Source of the DNA: Legionella quateirensis
GTDB lineage: Bacteria; Pseudomonadota; Gammaproteobacteria; Legionellales; Legionellaceae
DNA: 64,000 nucleotides
Direction: 5' to 3'
Assembly (NCBI RefSeq): GCF_001467955.1
Contig: NZ_LNYR01000046.1
Coordinates: 21,996 to 85,995, forward strand
In this document: in pieces, positions 27,451-37,097 of the stretch
How positions within the stretch are numbered: the stretch's first letter is position 1
Layout: every line of letters begins with the position of its first letter
Translations under genes and position numbers: made by a program
The notes under the pieces: model-generated
What the model was told of the DNA's origin: nothing
Seen by the model: only the letters and a program-made list of their open reading frames with translations
Databases searched by the model: none

Positions 27451-27488
27451 TTTGATCGAACAGTTAAACAGATCCTTTATCGCGACAC

Positions 27489-28295
27489 TTATAATGTGCA
27501 CTGAACTCTCAATTCAGTGCGCTTTGCCGTAACAATCTCAGGCTCGGGGTACGCTTCCAAGACACTGCCATCATAGAGATATAAAGAGCATTGCTTATGT
27601 TTTCTTACATCATGGATTACTTTTACCATCCCGGCAACGCTCTCAGAAACAGTTAATGGACTTGTTGGGCCGCCCATATCGGTTTGTACCACACCCGGTG
27701 AGATTGGAAAGGCACAAGGCCTATCATCGACAGCACCGCCATTGACAAACCATTCTTTTGCTAACTCAATGTTCCAATTTTGAAATAGGATGTTGCCCGC
27801 AGCTTTACTTGCTCTATAAGATTGATATCTTCCTTTTAAATTATTAGCAGAGCTACTTAAAGTAGAGCTCATATAAACGGCACAACTATGAGGATGCAGT
27901 ACCTTGGGAAATAACGTTCTCATGATTTGATCTGGAGCAAAAGTATTCACTTCCATAGTTCGGCGTATGTCCTCAACTCGTTCAGTTAATGGTTGAGAGC
28001 CAGGAGGACAAAGAATAATTCCAGCATTCAAAATAAGAATATCAATCGGTCTATGAATTTTATCTTTAAGTAGATCAACCGCTTCATAGTCTGTGGTTTC
28101 CAATTCGCTGAGTTCTAAACGCCCAGCATATTCCTCTTTTAATACTCTTAACCCATCCCATTTTCCATTATTTCGATACGTTGCAAGTACATTATGGCCT
28201 TGAGTCAAATATTCTTTTACAAAACCCAAACCAATACCGCGGCTTGCACCAATCACCACTACATTTAATGGCATTACACACTTCTTAAACATCAT
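27489..28295 (-). CDS. Short-chain dehydrogenase/reductase
   Basis: A 268-residue classical SDR. The cofactor motif is G-A-S-R-G-I-G (about 17-23), then L-N-A-G-I, S-S-T-L-S-S and Y-R-A-S-K, the catalytic Tyr-Lys pair. It overlaps the end of the C-A-PCP-R NRPS gene by 11 bases and is the last gene of that operon. A reductase acting on the aldehyde or ketone released by the NRPS is the most likely role. An alternative start at M8 (M-P-L-N-V-V-V-I-G) is possible. Confidence 0.88.
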   Translation of the reverse strand: MMFKKCVMPLNVVVIGASRGIGLGFVKEYLTQGHNVLATYRNNGKWDGLRVLKEEYAGRLELSELETTDYEAVDLLKDKIHRPIDILILNAGIILCPPGSQPLTERVEDIRRTMEVNTFAPDQIMRTLFPKVLHPHSCAVYMSSTLSSSANNLKGRYQSYRASKAAGNILFQNWNIELAKEWFVNGGAVDDRPCAFPISPGVVQTDMGGPTSPLTVSESVAGMVKVIHDVRKHKQCSLYLYDGSVLEAYPEPEIVTAKRTELRVQCTL

Positions 28296-31200
28296 AGCTC
28301 ATTACCTCTGGCTCTATCACCGCTTTAGTACAATCCATTCTTTGAGGTTTTTCTAAAAAACCTGATGTAATTAGAGAATGGAACTGTTGCTCAATCATCT
28401 CCTGATAGGAGGGAGTTATAATCTCATAATCGGGTGCTATTGTCGTGCTTTCCAGATCGGTTTCCCGTGCATTAGTACGTATTTTATAAAAGTGGGATAA
28501 CTTATACAGTGCATTATCCTCGTCTAAATTATTAATGATGTTATTCCATTGCTCTTCATCATCCAGCGCTTGAAAACAAAATCCAAAATTTTTGGCTAAT
28601 TGTAAATAATCCGACCAAAGAATGGTTTTAATATTATTTAGATTATAGGAAAATAAATTGGGCCGTTGCGACAGGTTAATGATTGCTTGTGATAACAAAT
28701 CCACTGGCATCATTTCCACTTGTTCTTGAGAACCAATAAACCCTTTTTCTAATTGCAACAACCCTTTTAACCGCAACAAAGTATGATTGTCGCCGGGCTC
28801 ATATATTCCGTTAATACCCGCAATGATATTGCCTGGGCGATACACATGGGCAACAATCCCTCGTTCATTTGCTTCTTTTAATAGTTGTTCGGCCACCCAT
28901 TTAGTCGTTAAATAGCCATTAAAACTCAACTGAGCCTCAATAGAATCCGGACTCAAACCAGGTAATCGCTTTACAGGAGAAATAACGCCTGCAGCTAAAG
29001 TGGACACGAAATGTAGGGCTTTGTTTTTAACTGATACGGCAAGTTTAAGCGCTTCCTTTACTGATTGTACATTCGAATGATACAGCAAACTATAATCATA
29101 GATGTGATGAACCCAAGCCCCCACATGCATTATAGAATCAATCTCTTTAGCCAGGAATTCAAAATCATGTTCTGATAATCCAAGCTGAGGTTGATTTAAA
29201 TCTCCCAACACCGGGATAATCCGGTTAGAATGTGCAGGTACCAGTTTATAATGTTTTTGCTTCATCACAATTCGATGAAGAGCTTCCTCTTTTGAACTTG
29301 CTCGAATTAAACAATAAATCTGCGCTTCAGTAGTGTTCAATAATTCAAACAACATGTGTGCACCTAAAAAGCCAGTCACCCCAGTGATTAAGATGTTTTT
29401 AGGATTAAGGATGTTTGGATTCGTTTCTTTTAGCGGTCTAATGTTCTCTGCGAGAACTCTATCATTATCTAATCGGTCACAAAACTCCCGAACATCTTTT
29501 GTTGTATCATAATGTGTATCTGTTTGCGCAGACAAGGTAGCAATAGTTGGAGCGGCAATAAAACGACCTAATAAAAAATCCATCTTTAATTTATTATTCA
29601 ATTGAGTCAACATTTTCACTACTAATAGAGAATTCCCCCCCAGCTCGAAAAAGTTTGATGAAGAACCAATCACATCGAGCGGAACTTTTAAAATACCAGC
29701 CCATATCGCTGCAATCTCATGTTCAAGTTGTGATCGCAAAGGAATAATAGCTTGTGTACTCGTAGGTATATCGTGTCGTTGATTTAAAACATTTCTGTCA
29801 ATTTTTCCGTTAACAGTCATTGGAAAAGAGGGCAGTTCAGTCACTATTTTAGGCACCATGTAGTCAGGCAAAAATGATTTTAAATGTGCCATTAAAGCAT
29901 TGTTCTCGATAGCAACACCAGGTTTGGTTGTATAATAAGCAGCCAGATAAGCTGAATCACCTACCCCTTTTAAAAGTACGACGGTATGAGTAATTCCGTC
30001 AAAACTACCCAATGCTGCCTCAATCTCACCAAGCTCAATTCGAAAACCACGTAGCTTTATTTGAAAATCTTTTCTTCCCAAATATTCGATAGATCCATCC
30101 TCCATCCATCGTCCCAGGTCACCGGTTCTATATAAAAGGGCACCCTCAGGCAAACCTAAATAGGAAGCATAGGGATCTGGAAAAAATTTTTCTTTTGTTA
30201 AATCATCGCGATAAAGGTATCCTCGTGAGAGTCCACGCCCACCAATACAAATTTCGCCCACAATCCCCACCGGACACCATTCGTTATTGTGGTCTAAAAC
30301 ACACATACTAAATTCTTCTAATGGCCAACCAATATTATCTCGTCCCTTATCGATGTCTTGTTGGGTCACGAATTTATAATTGGTATATACTGTTGTCTCT
30401 GTAATCCCATATAAATTAGCCAAACGTGGTTGTTCTGTTCCATATTTTTCTACCCAGGGTCGAAGAATCGAAACTTTTAATGACTCACCAACAAAACCAA
30501 CATATCTTAAAGATTCCAATTTTTTATTAGAACGAAGATCTTCATTAATAAAAAGTTGAAACGCTGAAGCTGTTTGCGTCAGTACTGTCACCTGTTCCGC
30601 AGCAATTAAATCATAAAATTGTTTGGTATCTCGTGTTACTTCATAAGGAATGACAATCAAAGAACCTCCATATAAAAAGGCTCCCCAAATTTCCCATACT
30701 GAAATATCAAAACAAAATGTATGAAATAAACTCCATACATCGTTATTATTTAAATTAAATTGCTTATCTAAAGAGGCAAACAAGCAATTCACGTTTTCAT
30801 GAGTAACCGCCACACCCTTGGGCTTACCTGTAGAACCAGAGGTATATAAAACGTAGGCAATGTCTTTGGGGTTAACGCGATGATTTAAAGCTCTGTTCAC
30901 AAAGTCAGGTGAGACAGCAATGGATGTATCATCCATATAAATAGTATGCGTTGTTGAAAACTCTAAATTCAATGCATCTTGTTTTTTATGAGTTAACAAT
31001 AAGGATGCCTTGCTGTGATTAATAATATAATTAATGCGTTCCTGGGGGTATTGGGGATCTACAGGTACATAAGCTGCACCCGCCTTTAAAATTCCCAGCA
31101 TCCCAAAAATCATGTCTTCATTTCTATCAACACACAAAGCAATAAGCGTGTCAGATACTAACTCCTGGTTATAAAGTTGCTTGTATTTCGCGCGAATATA

Positions 31201-32730
31201 AGAGGCCCATTGATTACTTTTCTTATCAATTGTTTCATAGTCATATCGATTAGTACCAAATACTAAACCTATATTTTTAGGATAATGTGACGCTGTCTGC
31301 GAAAATAATTCACCTAGAGATTGTGTCACCTCTCGCCCTAGTTTTGCTGTAAAAAATCGCTCCTTCATGTGTTGCTTTCGACCATCATCCAGAAGACTAA
31401 AAGAACCTAACACCTGTTCAGGACTATTAAGTATATTCTTGAGTAAAATTTTAAAACTTGTAGCAAATTGCTCAATGAGCTCACGATCAAATAAACAATC
31501 TCGATACTCAAAGTAACCAATGACTTCTTTCTTTTCTTCCAACATAAAAAGAGACACATCAAATTTTGATGTTTTTGTGTCATAGTGTTGTTGAAGCTGA
31601 GCGTTAATTCCATCAAAACTCAACTGCAATTTATCGGTACTGCCCCAAACAAAAAGTGTTTGGATGAGAGGATGTTGACCAGCAGCCCTTCTTTCCAGGT
31701 TAAGCTTTGGTGCAATATGCTCAAAAGAAACACTTTGCCTGGACAGATAAGCAAAAATTAGTGATTTAACTTTGATTACTAAATCCAAGAAACTATTCTG
31801 TTCTTCTAAAACCAAACGAACAGGCATAGTATTGATAAAATAACCTATTATTTCTTTCTCAAGATCAGACTCACGATTTGCAAAAGGCACACCAATAACC
31901 ACATCATTACTGCGAGTATAATGACTGATTAATAAAGCATAAACAGAATATAAAACGTGAAACACTGTTGCTCTATGCGCTTTAGAAAAGCAGATCATTT
32001 GTTCATAGAGTTCGTTTTCAAGAGTAAAATAAACACGATTTCCTGAGTAAATATCTTTCTGTTGACTTGAGGGTGTAGTTAAAAAATTTAAACCAGAATA
32101 ACTCTTTAATTGCTCAGCAACTTGCTCAACCTGCTCCTGATAGTCCGCGGTAGCATAATTCTCCTGCTCAAATAACACATGAGTGTAAAAAGATGTTCTC
32201 GTAAGTTCTTCCTGCACTTCTCCGCGCATTATTTGACTATAAAAAGTATTTAAGTCATCAACCAAAATAGAAAACGAGGTGCCATCAGTAATAATATGAT
32301 GCAAAACGATAACAAGAACATGCTCACTTTCGTTTTTTTTAATCAACGACACCCTCATTGCAGAAGCGTTCATCAAATTAAAAGGCTTGGCAATCTCCTG
32401 GTTAATGTATGCTGTTATTTCTTCTTCATCATTTAATTCCACTAAATGAAAATCCAGGGATGCCGATTGATGAACTGACTGCAATAAATTGCCTTCATCA
32501 TCAGTATTAAAGGAAGTACGCAAAATATCATGTTTTTGCATTAAAAGCGTAAATGCTTTTTTTAAGACATTAATCGGTAAATAACCCTCAAGGGTATAAA
32601 TTAAAGGTTCATTATAAGCAGACTGTGCACATCCACCCATAGAATGAATAAACCAAAGTTCTTTTTGGCCTATAGAGAGTTCAAAAGATTGAGCAAGATC
32701 GTGCTTTTGTTCGAAGTACTCATATGCCAT
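28285..32730 (-). CDS. NRPS module C-A-PCP with terminal thioester reductase (R) domain
   Basis: 1481 residues. The condensation domain has an intact H-H-I-I-T-D-G (144-150). The adenylation domain has Y-T-S-G-S-T-G-K-P-K-G (629-639), F-D-I-S-V-W-E, N-L-Y-G-I-T-E-T and N-G-K-I-D-R (Lys977). The carrier Ser is S1034 in L-G-G-N-S-L. From about 1110 a reductase domain starts with G-V-T-G-F-L-G-A-H and has Y-L-T-T-K. R domains release the chain with NAD(P)H as an aldehyde or alcohol instead of hydrolysing it. Specificity residues read by eye are D-I-W-T-V-F-L-V-Y-K, which match no code I know; the surrounding sequence is closest to Thr-type domains. The start overlaps the upstream hybrid gene by 11 bases. 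Confidence 0.93.
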   Translation of the reverse strand: MAYEYFEQKHDLAQSFELSIGQKELWFIHSMGGCAQSAYNEPLIYTLEGYLPINVLKKAFTLLMQKHDILRTSFNTDDEGNLLQSVHQSASLDFHLVELNDEEEITAYINQEIAKPFNLMNASAMRVSLIKKNESEHVLVIVLHHIITDGTSFSILVDDLNTFYSQIMRGEVQEELTRTSFYTHVLFEQENYATADYQEQVEQVAEQLKSYSGLNFLTTPSSQQKDIYSGNRVYFTLENELYEQMICFSKAHRATVFHVLYSVYALLISHYTRSNDVVIGVPFANRESDLEKEIIGYFINTMPVRLVLEEQNSFLDLVIKVKSLIFAYLSRQSVSFEHIAPKLNLERRAAGQHPLIQTLFVWGSTDKLQLSFDGINAQLQQHYDTKTSKFDVSLFMLEEKKEVIGYFEYRDCLFDRELIEQFATSFKILLKNILNSPEQVLGSFSLLDDGRKQHMKERFFTAKLGREVTQSLGELFSQTASHYPKNIGLVFGTNRYDYETIDKKSNQWASYIRAKYKQLYNQELVSDTLIALCVDRNEDMIFGMLGILKAGAAYVPVDPQYPQERINYIINHSKASLLLTHKKQDALNLEFSTTHTIYMDDTSIAVSPDFVNRALNHRVNPKDIAYVLYTSGSTGKPKGVAVTHENVNCLFASLDKQFNLNNNDVWSLFHTFCFDISVWEIWGAFLYGGSLIVIPYEVTRDTKQFYDLIAAEQVTVLTQTASAFQLFINEDLRSNKKLESLRYVGFVGESLKVSILRPWVEKYGTEQPRLANLYGITETTVYTNYKFVTQQDIDKGRDNIGWPLEEFSMCVLDHNNEWCPVGIVGEICIGGRGLSRGYLYRDDLTKEKFFPDPYASYLGLPEGALLYRTGDLGRWMEDGSIEYLGRKDFQIKLRGFRIELGEIEAALGSFDGITHTVVLLKGVGDSAYLAAYYTTKPGVAIENNALMAHLKSFLPDYMVPKIVTELPSFPMTVNGKIDRNVLNQRHDIPTSTQAIIPLRSQLEHEIAAIWAGILKVPLDVIGSSSNFFELGGNSLLVVKMLTQLNNKLKMDFLLGRFIAAPTIATLSAQTDTHYDTTKDVREFCDRLDNDRVLAENIRPLKETNPNILNPKNILITGVTGFLGAHMLFELLNTTEAQIYCLIRASSKEEALHRIVMKQKHYKLVPAHSNRIIPVLGDLNQPQLGLSEHDFEFLAKEIDSIMHVGAWVHHIYDYSLLYHSNVQSVKEALKLAVSVKNKALHFVSTLAAGVISPVKRLPGLSPDSIEAQLSFNGYLTTKWVAEQLLKEANERGIVAHVYRPGNIIAGINGIYEPGDNHTLLRLKGLLQLEKGFIGSQEQVEMMPVDLLSQAIINLSQRPNLFSYNLNNIKTILWSDYLQLAKNFGFCFQALDDEEQWNNIINNLDEDNALYKLSHFYKIRTNARETDLESTTIAPDYEIITPSYQEMIEQQFHSLITSGFLEKPQRMDCTKAVIEPEVMSYDV

Positions 32731-35700
32731 GTTCAGCCACCCTGGAATTAATATATTGAATCATTGAACCAAATTCATTGTATTGAGTAAGCTCTTCTAA
32801 ATGGAATTTGGCGGAAAACGCTCTTTTTATATAATTGAACAAATCAATGTAGGAGAGCGAATCGCCCCCTAGCTCAAGAAAATTAGACGATTCATGCAAC
32901 TCTGCCGCAGCAACTCCTAATGCTTTCGACCACATATCTTTCAATTGCTTTTCTAATGACTGCGATTCTTTGATTTCGCTGGTTTGTATCGATGGAGCAA
33001 CTTTTGACGCATTTATTTTAGGCAAGCAATAATATTTTCTGGTAAAGCAATAGGTGGGAATACTTGTCTTTTGAGAAGAATGTGCCTGTTTATTAAATTT
33101 CTCCCAAATGATTGGCAACTCTTGAGTCCAGAGCATGCCCGCCATCTGCAAATAAAGAAGCTCAACTACTTCCACGAATTGATTCAATTCTGCTTGATCA
33201 TAAGAATGCTTATCAAAAAATTTCTCTATTGATGAAAGCAATCGAATCAACAACTCGCCAAACCCAAAAAAGAGATAGGCTACATCCCAATATTCGTCAT
33301 CATTTAAATAAGATGAAATAAAACGAATATCTTCACTTTTTGAGATTGCTGATACAAGAAAATAGCCTCTGTATTTAAATTCTGCGCGTCCACATTGTGC
33401 AGTGTAGGCCACATTAGGCAGATTCATTGCGGAGCATCCATCCAGATATTTTTTAAATTTGGTTGCCATCGCATACAAGGACTCCCTGGTTTTTGCTGAA
33501 AAAGGAATCAAAAAATAGCCTGGTTCGAAATTTTGTTCTAAGGACTCAGAATACTCTTCAAGAATCATATGAGCATTCGTTCCACCAAGACCAAAAGAGC
33601 TGATTGCAGCACGTCTAAGTCCTTCACAATCCCATTCCATGGTTTTATTAGAAACACGAAATAGTTGATTAAATGAAGCAATTTCAGGATTAAGCGTTTC
33701 AAAATTAAGAGTAGCTGGAAGTATTTTATTGTTTAGTGCTAATGAAGTCTTTATCAAGCCAAAAACGCCAGCAGCCGAATCGGTGTGCCCTATATTGGTT
33801 TTCACAGAGCCAATCGTACAATAGTCATTTTTATTACTATACTTTTGATACACCTGATGCAAAGCAGTCCATTCAATAGGATCGCCAAGCATAGTACCCG
33901 TACCATGAGATTCAATATAAGTGATGGTATCAGGCGTTACCTCAGCATTTTTTAATGCTTTTTCTATTACCGCAGATTGGCCTGTAACACTGGGAGCTGT
34001 AAAAGCCATTTTGGAAGAACCGTCGTTGTTAATAGCTCCGCCTTTAATTACCGCGTAAATAGTATCTTTTTGAGCAATCGCGTCACTAAGGCGCTTTAGA
34101 ACAACGACACCTACCCCACTAGTAATGACTGTACCTTTAGCTCGTGCATCAAATGCACGGCAATATCCATCCGGAGACTCTATCAACTGTTCTTGATAAG
34201 GGTAACCATAATTATAAAAAAGAGACACGCCCCCTGCCAGAGCCATATCACATCCCTTTGTTTTCAAATTCTCACAGGCCATCTGGATTGCGACTAGTGA
34301 ACTTGAACAGGCTGATTGAAGTGTAATGCTTGGCCCGGTAAGGTTTAATTTAAAGGACACTCGGGTACTCAAAAAATCCTTTTCATTTCCCAATATTGCT
34401 TGAAATAAATTCGGATCACTAACGGCTTGGTTGTACACGTGATCCATAAAATAAGTATTTCTTCCCTGGGTTGCAAAAACACTGATGTCCCCATCGAAAT
34501 GATCTGGAATATTCCCACTGTGCTCTAATGCTTCCCAGGCACATTCAAGAAATTGACGGTGCTGTGGATCCATGATTTCAGCATCTTTTACTGAATATCC
34601 AAAAAAATCCGCATCAAAATGAAAACTATCGTCAAAAATAGCACCGCGTTTCACATATGAAGTACTTGCAATTAACGTATCGGATATTCCATGCTCTTGT
34701 AACTCATCTTGAGTAAAATCACGTATATTTGTTCCTGCTGTTTTAATAAGATTCCAAAATGACTCTGCATCTTTAGCCCCAGGCACACGACAAGCCATCC
34801 CAACTATTGCAATAGATTCATTAATGTTCGGCTCAGGATCACTGAACATGTTTTCAGTGCTGCATTTAAACTTATTCATGCCACCTGAAGCCTTGAGTAA
34901 CTCGACTATACGCCCTGATAATAACGATAATGTGGTGTACTGAAATATCTCGACGATATTAATTGTAACCGAAAAAGCATCCTCTAATTCTTTACGAACC
35001 ATCATAGCAGCAAGCGAATTCCCGCCTAGATCAAAAAAGGATTGTTCCTCACTAAAATTTTGAATATTAAGTGTACGCGACCAGATATCATAAATTGTCT
35101 GCGCAACCGATTGTGATTTAACTGGTTTATTATTTGGGCTTATTGCTTCAGTTAAAATAGGCTTGGGCAAGGCTTTTCTGTCTAGTTTACCGTTGGTAGT
35201 TACAGGTAACGTATGTAAATGCACAAAGACACTGGGTATCATATAATCAGGAAGCGTTAACGATAGGTGCTCACGAATTAAATGTTCATCTAATTTTTGT
35301 GACGAAACATAATATCCTGCCAAATAGGAAAAATTGTCATTTTGTTGTAACAACACAACACTGTGCTGAATCTCAGGGTACTCAACCAGTCTGGTTTCAA
35401 TTTCTCCCAGCTCAATGCGGTATCCACGGAGCTTCACCATAAAATCATTGCGACCTATATATTCAAGATTTCCACCCTGTAACCATTTTACTAAATCATT
35501 GGTCTTATAGATTAAAGGGTAATTACATCCACTTTCATTAAAATAAAGGTTGGGAATGAATTTATCTTGAGTCATTTCAGGGTGATTCAAATACCCATTT
35601 GACAAACTTGTACCGCCCACATAAAGCTCACCCGTTACACCAATTGGTAACAGCTGCAAATGTTTGTCTAAAACAAAACCCACTCGATTCGAATACGGTC

Positions 35701-36760
35701 TACCGATAGGTACTGAATTTAATAAACTAAAATCCTCTTCGATGGTGTAAGTAGTACAAAAGGTACTGTTTTCAGTAGGCCCATAAGCATTAATTAAAAG
35801 TGAAGGTTTATAGGGTGATTGAGACAATTTTAGCATAATATGTTTTGTTAATGCTTCACCACCAACCATCATCATACGAACTTCTGAAAAAACGGTTTCA
35901 TCAAGAGTAAACAACAGATCAAACAGTGCCCGAGTCAATAATATAACGGTTAATTTTTTTTCTTTAACTGTTGTTTTAAACAACTCGGGATTTGATAATA
36001 AATCAAAAAAATTGTCAGGAATAAATAAACTGGCACCACTTAATAAGGCCCCCCAAATTTCCGTTGTTGTAGAATCGAATGATACATCTGAAAAAAATGC
36101 CACCGTATCTGTCTCATCCGCACTAAAATAGCTTGCACAGACGGTTTGTGAAATAAGAGTGATGTGCTTTGCTAACACTCCCTTTGGATTTCCAGAGCTT
36201 CCTGAGGTGTAAATAACATATGCTAAATTATTGGGGTTTAAAGGTACATGTAGATTTTCTTTGGATTCATTGAAATGAGGCTCCAAATTCATTAAAAAGA
36301 GATGTTCATCATAAGCTTGGAATTTATCAAATAAATGGGTGTCTGTGAGCATTAATTTGCTCTGGATATCAGATAAAATATAGCTTATTCGAGTATCGGG
36401 ATACTCGGGATTAATGGGAACATAAGCGCCCCCTGCCTTGAGTATGGCTAATATCCCAATAACAAAATCAGCACTTCTTTTTAGGCAAATTGGAATTAAT
36501 GTATCGGGTGTTAACTCAGTTTGTGTGACTTTCTTATATTGGCTGCGTATTGTGCGCGCTAATTGATTCGTAAGTTCATTTAATGCGTTGTAACTTAAAA
36601 GACGGTCTTTATAAATTAATGCCGTTTGATTGGGAACACGTGCAACCTGAGCCTCAAACAATTGACACGTTGTTTTTACATCAAAGGAACCTGCTTCCAA
36701 CTCTTTAGGACCACATTGAACTTGGAGGTATATATCAGAACACTCTATAGTTGAAGTCAT
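32720..36760 (-). CDS. NRPS-PKS hybrid: A-PCP-KS-ACP loading/extension protein without AT
   Basis: 1346 residues from the ATG at 36760 (a TTG six bases earlier is in frame). It starts directly with an adenylation domain (Y-T-S-G-S-S-G-N-P-K-G about 184-194; N-A-Y-G-P-T-E; N-G-K-L-D-R), so it is a loading module. Carrier Ser582 lies in L-G-G-N-S-L. The ketosynthase is complete: C818 in S-A-C-S-S-S, H952 in S-H-G-T-G-T, H992 in N-I-G-H. The roughly 200 residues after the KS contain no acyltransferase G-H-S-x-G motif. A final carrier has Ser1301 in L-G-G-D-S-L. Malonyl would have to be supplied in trans. Specificity residues read D-S-T-L-M-V-A-T-F-K. It probably loads an amino acid, possibly the arylglycine made by the neighbouring operon, and extends it once. 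Confidence 0.93.
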   Translation of the reverse strand: MTSTIECSDIYLQVQCGPKELEAGSFDVKTTCQLFEAQVARVPNQTALIYKDRLLSYNALNELTNQLARTIRSQYKKVTQTELTPDTLIPICLKRSADFVIGILAILKAGGAYVPINPEYPDTRISYILSDIQSKLMLTDTHLFDKFQAYDEHLFLMNLEPHFNESKENLHVPLNPNNLAYVIYTSGSSGNPKGVLAKHITLISQTVCASYFSADETDTVAFFSDVSFDSTTTEIWGALLSGASLFIPDNFFDLLSNPELFKTTVKEKKLTVILLTRALFDLLFTLDETVFSEVRMMMVGGEALTKHIMLKLSQSPYKPSLLINAYGPTENSTFCTTYTIEEDFSLLNSVPIGRPYSNRVGFVLDKHLQLLPIGVTGELYVGGTSLSNGYLNHPEMTQDKFIPNLYFNESGCNYPLIYKTNDLVKWLQGGNLEYIGRNDFMVKLRGYRIELGEIETRLVEYPEIQHSVVLLQQNDNFSYLAGYYVSSQKLDEHLIREHLSLTLPDYMIPSVFVHLHTLPVTTNGKLDRKALPKPILTEAISPNNKPVKSQSVAQTIYDIWSRTLNIQNFSEEQSFFDLGGNSLAAMMVRKELEDAFSVTINIVEIFQYTTLSLLSGRIVELLKASGGMNKFKCSTENMFSDPEPNINESIAIVGMACRVPGAKDAESFWNLIKTAGTNIRDFTQDELQEHGISDTLIASTSYVKRGAIFDDSFHFDADFFGYSVKDAEIMDPQHRQFLECAWEALEHSGNIPDHFDGDISVFATQGRNTYFMDHVYNQAVSDPNLFQAILGNEKDFLSTRVSFKLNLTGPSITLQSACSSSLVAIQMACENLKTKGCDMALAGGVSLFYNYGYPYQEQLIESPDGYCRAFDARAKGTVITSGVGVVVLKRLSDAIAQKDTIYAVIKGGAINNDGSSKMAFTAPSVTGQSAVIEKALKNAEVTPDTITYIESHGTGTMLGDPIEWTALHQVYQKYSNKNDYCTIGSVKTNIGHTDSAAGVFGLIKTSLALNNKILPATLNFETLNPEIASFNQLFRVSNKTMEWDCEGLRRAAISSFGLGGTNAHMILEEYSESLEQNFEPGYFLIPFSAKTRESLYAMATKFKKYLDGCSAMNLPNVAYTAQCGRAEFKYRGYFLVSAISKSEDIRFISSYLNDDEYWDVAYLFFGFGELLIRLLSSIEKFFDKHSYDQAELNQFVEVVELLYLQMAGMLWTQELPIIWEKFNKQAHSSQKTSIPTYCFTRKYYCLPKINASKVAPSIQTSEIKESQSLEKQLKDMWSKALGVAAAELHESSNFLELGGDSLSYIDLFNYIKRAFSAKFHLEELTQYNEFGSMIQYINSRVAEHGI

Positions 36761-36782
36761 ATTCAAAAACCCGTTTAAAATT

Positions 36783-36800
36783 TAATTATAATTATCATTG
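36783..36800 (-). promoter_or_regulatory. Possible promoter -10 / AT-rich regulatory site of the NRPS operon
   Basis: On the minus strand the sequence reads AATGATAATTATAATTAAA about 20 bases before the ATG. It contains TATAAT, a plausible -10, and two GATAAT-like hexamers that faintly resemble a Fur box. No convincing -35 is seen. Confidence 0.3.
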
Positions 36801-36850
36801 CCTCCGTTCGATTTAGGTTAAACATCCTTACTGAATCACATACACTGCCG

Positions 36851-37093
36851 ATGTACCCTCATAATTTAGATGAATTAAAACGCTCGCTCCGAGTAAATAA
36901 AGAGCCTAAAAACAGCAGGGTGCTCAATTTACGAATACCCCCCTTACGAGAAAGCGACAATACATTATTCAATTATAAAAAGAGTCCTCAGGACAAAAGT
37001 ACTCTTCGCAAGACAGTTAAAATCCAGCAACCCCCTGGGAAGATTATGTCTAGAGTTTCAGGTGTGTTGATAGATAGAAAAAATCACGATTAA
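36851..37093 (+). CDS. Doubtful small basic protein
   Basis: An 80-codon frame in the 337-base gap between the hybrid NRPS gene and the MFS gene, pointing away from the NRPS operon. The product is Lys/Arg-rich with no membrane segment. There is no ribosome site before its ATG and I recognise no family. It may be real, or the gap may be only a promoter region. Confidence 0.25.
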   Translation: MYPHNLDELKRSLRVNKEPKNSRVLNLRIPPLRESDNTLFNYKKSPQDKSTLRKTVKIQQPPGKIMSRVSGVLIDRKNHD

Positions 37094-37097
37094 AATC

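Noticed and set aside
36783-36800. Fur box controlling the NRPS operon
   Set aside because: Only two GATAAT-like hexamers in a very AT-rich stretch; a plain -10 element explains it equally well, so siderophore-type regulation is not claimed.
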